From Brachybacterium paraconglomeratum (lineage in GTDB: Bacteria > Actinomycetota > Actinomycetes > Actinomycetales > Dermabacteraceae), in the NCBI RefSeq assembly GCF_003994255.1, contig NZ_ML133865.1, positions 1 through 43,528 on the forward strand: a stretch of 43,528 nt of DNA. The letters are read 5' to 3'. Positions 42,873 to 43,528 of this stretch are shown piece by piece (the stretch's first letter is position 1; each line of letters begins with the position of its first letter). The translations under genes and the position numbers were made by a program. A model generated the notes under the pieces. It saw only the letters and a list, made by a program, of their open reading frames with translations. It ran no database searches and was not told the DNA's origin.

Positions 42873-43505
42873 TCATTCCGTGGCGGTGGCAGCGGCCTCC
42901 AACTGATCAGCCTTGCCCGTTGGGATCGAGGCTCCGCGCTTACGAGTGAAGATGTCACGGGCAGTGTCCATGCGGATGCTGCGCTGCTCAACAGGCTCCA
43001 GGTTCGCAATGAAGGGTTCCAGCGCAGTCAGTGTGAGTTGCACCTGCTTCGCCTCTCGCTCTTGCTTGCGGTGCTGTGCGGATTCACGCTGGAGGAAGTA
43101 GCCGACGGCAGCGGCGCCGCCAGGTGCCCCGATCTTCTGGAAGACCATCTCCCACCAGGTCGATTCGCCTCCGAAACCGAAAAATGACATCCCCGCTGCA
43201 GTGAGGAAGTAGAATGCGGCGATCGTGAACGCAACGACTGCTGCTATGCGCCAACGGTCCGCGATCTTCGCCTGTGCCGTTGCGTATGCTTCGTAGTCAG
43301 AAGCCGTGGCATTGACACCCACCGCAGCCAGGACGTTGCGCGATTGTTCCTCGTGCTCCGTCATTAGAGCCATGTGCTCGTCGATTCGTCCTTGGTTTTC
43401 AGGCTCTTCGCATCTGAGGGTGTAGGTGCGGGTCACGGGGTGGGCGCGTCGGTGCCGGGATAGACGTCGAGGTCTCCCGATGATGGAAGTTCTGACGCTC
43501 GCCAT
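42873..43505 (-). CDS. two-helix membrane protein, possibly partial
   Basis: A 210-residue protein of no recognised family. Residues ~85-107 ('WRIAAVVAFTIAAFYFLTAA') form a transmembrane helix and ~120-138 ('MVFQKIGAPGGAAAVGYFLQ') a weaker one. The N-terminal region 'RTYTLRCEEPENQGRIDEHM' and the C-terminal 'RKQEREAKQVQLTLTALEPF' look cytoplasmic and helical. The ATG at 43505 has no clear ribosome-binding site and the frame stays open to the window edge, so the gene may begin further right. A nearer start at ATG ~43374 (MALMTEHEEQS) is also possible. It converges with the DUF262 gene and may belong to the same defence segment. Confidence 0.6.
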   Translation of the reverse strand: MASVRTSIIGRPRRLSRHRRAHPVTRTYTLRCEEPENQGRIDEHMALMTEHEEQSRNVLAAVGVNATASDYEAYATAQAKIADRWRIAAVVAFTIAAFYFLTAAGMSFFGFGGESTWWEMVFQKIGAPGGAAAVGYFLQRESAQHRKQEREAKQVQLTLTALEPFIANLEPVEQRSIRMDTARDIFTRKRGASIPTGKADQLEAAATATE

Positions 43506-43528
43506 CTGGAAGACCTCGACGTGCCCCA

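Overview
The window is a high-GC actinobacterial chromosome segment. Strong third-position G/C bias, GTG and TTG starts, several apparently leaderless genes and the gene complement suggest the order Micrococcales, possibly something like Brachybacterium; the genus is a guess. No CRISPR array, tRNA gene or intact insertion sequence was seen.

Left part (1-10 kb): the 3' end of a 23S rRNA, a 5S rRNA and a strong terminator close an rRNA operon. After them come a KGG-repeat stress protein, a short-chain dehydrogenase (SDR), a broken PfkB kinase pseudogene, a DUF2277 gene, an MFS exporter, a TolB-like beta-propeller protein, a thiosulfate-type sulfur importer (YeeE/TsuA) with its TusA-like partner, and thiC behind a TPP riboswitch.

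Middle part (9.7-26 kb): a minus-strand set encodes an ECF-type sigma factor, a membrane Ser/Thr kinase, a lipoprotein and an OmpA-domain protein, probably an envelope-sensing unit. A DUF4282 membrane protein lies upstream. Next is a divergent pair of SDR transcription units with an FCD-type GntR regulator and a matching palindromic operator. Housekeeping and metabolic genes follow: AhpD-like protein, GNAT-like protein, D-lactate dehydrogenase Dld, an adenine/adenosine deaminase-family enzyme, a C69 dipeptidase and a SNF2-type helicase. A decayed head-to-head tetR/oleate hydratase locus ends this part.

Right-centre part (26.4-37.2 kb): the most notable locus. A Tat-exported PIG-L deacetylase with a CBM9-like domain is divergent from an operon encoding a ROK repressor, a Tat/lipoprotein solute-binding protein, an ABC ATPase, a fused double permease and an 823-residue protein joining an argininosuccinate-lyase-family enzyme to a PfkB-family sugar kinase. 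Two near-identical 21-bp pseudo-palindromes sit over the divergent promoters and are probably the ROK operators. The arrangement reads as a regulated uptake-and-catabolism system: extracellular deacetylation, import, then C-N (or C-O) lysis and phosphorylation. The substrate is unknown.

Right end (37.2-43.5 kb): a decayed MFS gene borders what looks like a mobile-defence segment. It holds an uncharacterised 387-residue protein, a PD-(D/E)XK-like nuclease, a DUF262-HNH-RAMA protein resembling modification-dependent restriction enzymes, and a two-helix membrane protein that may run off the window edge.
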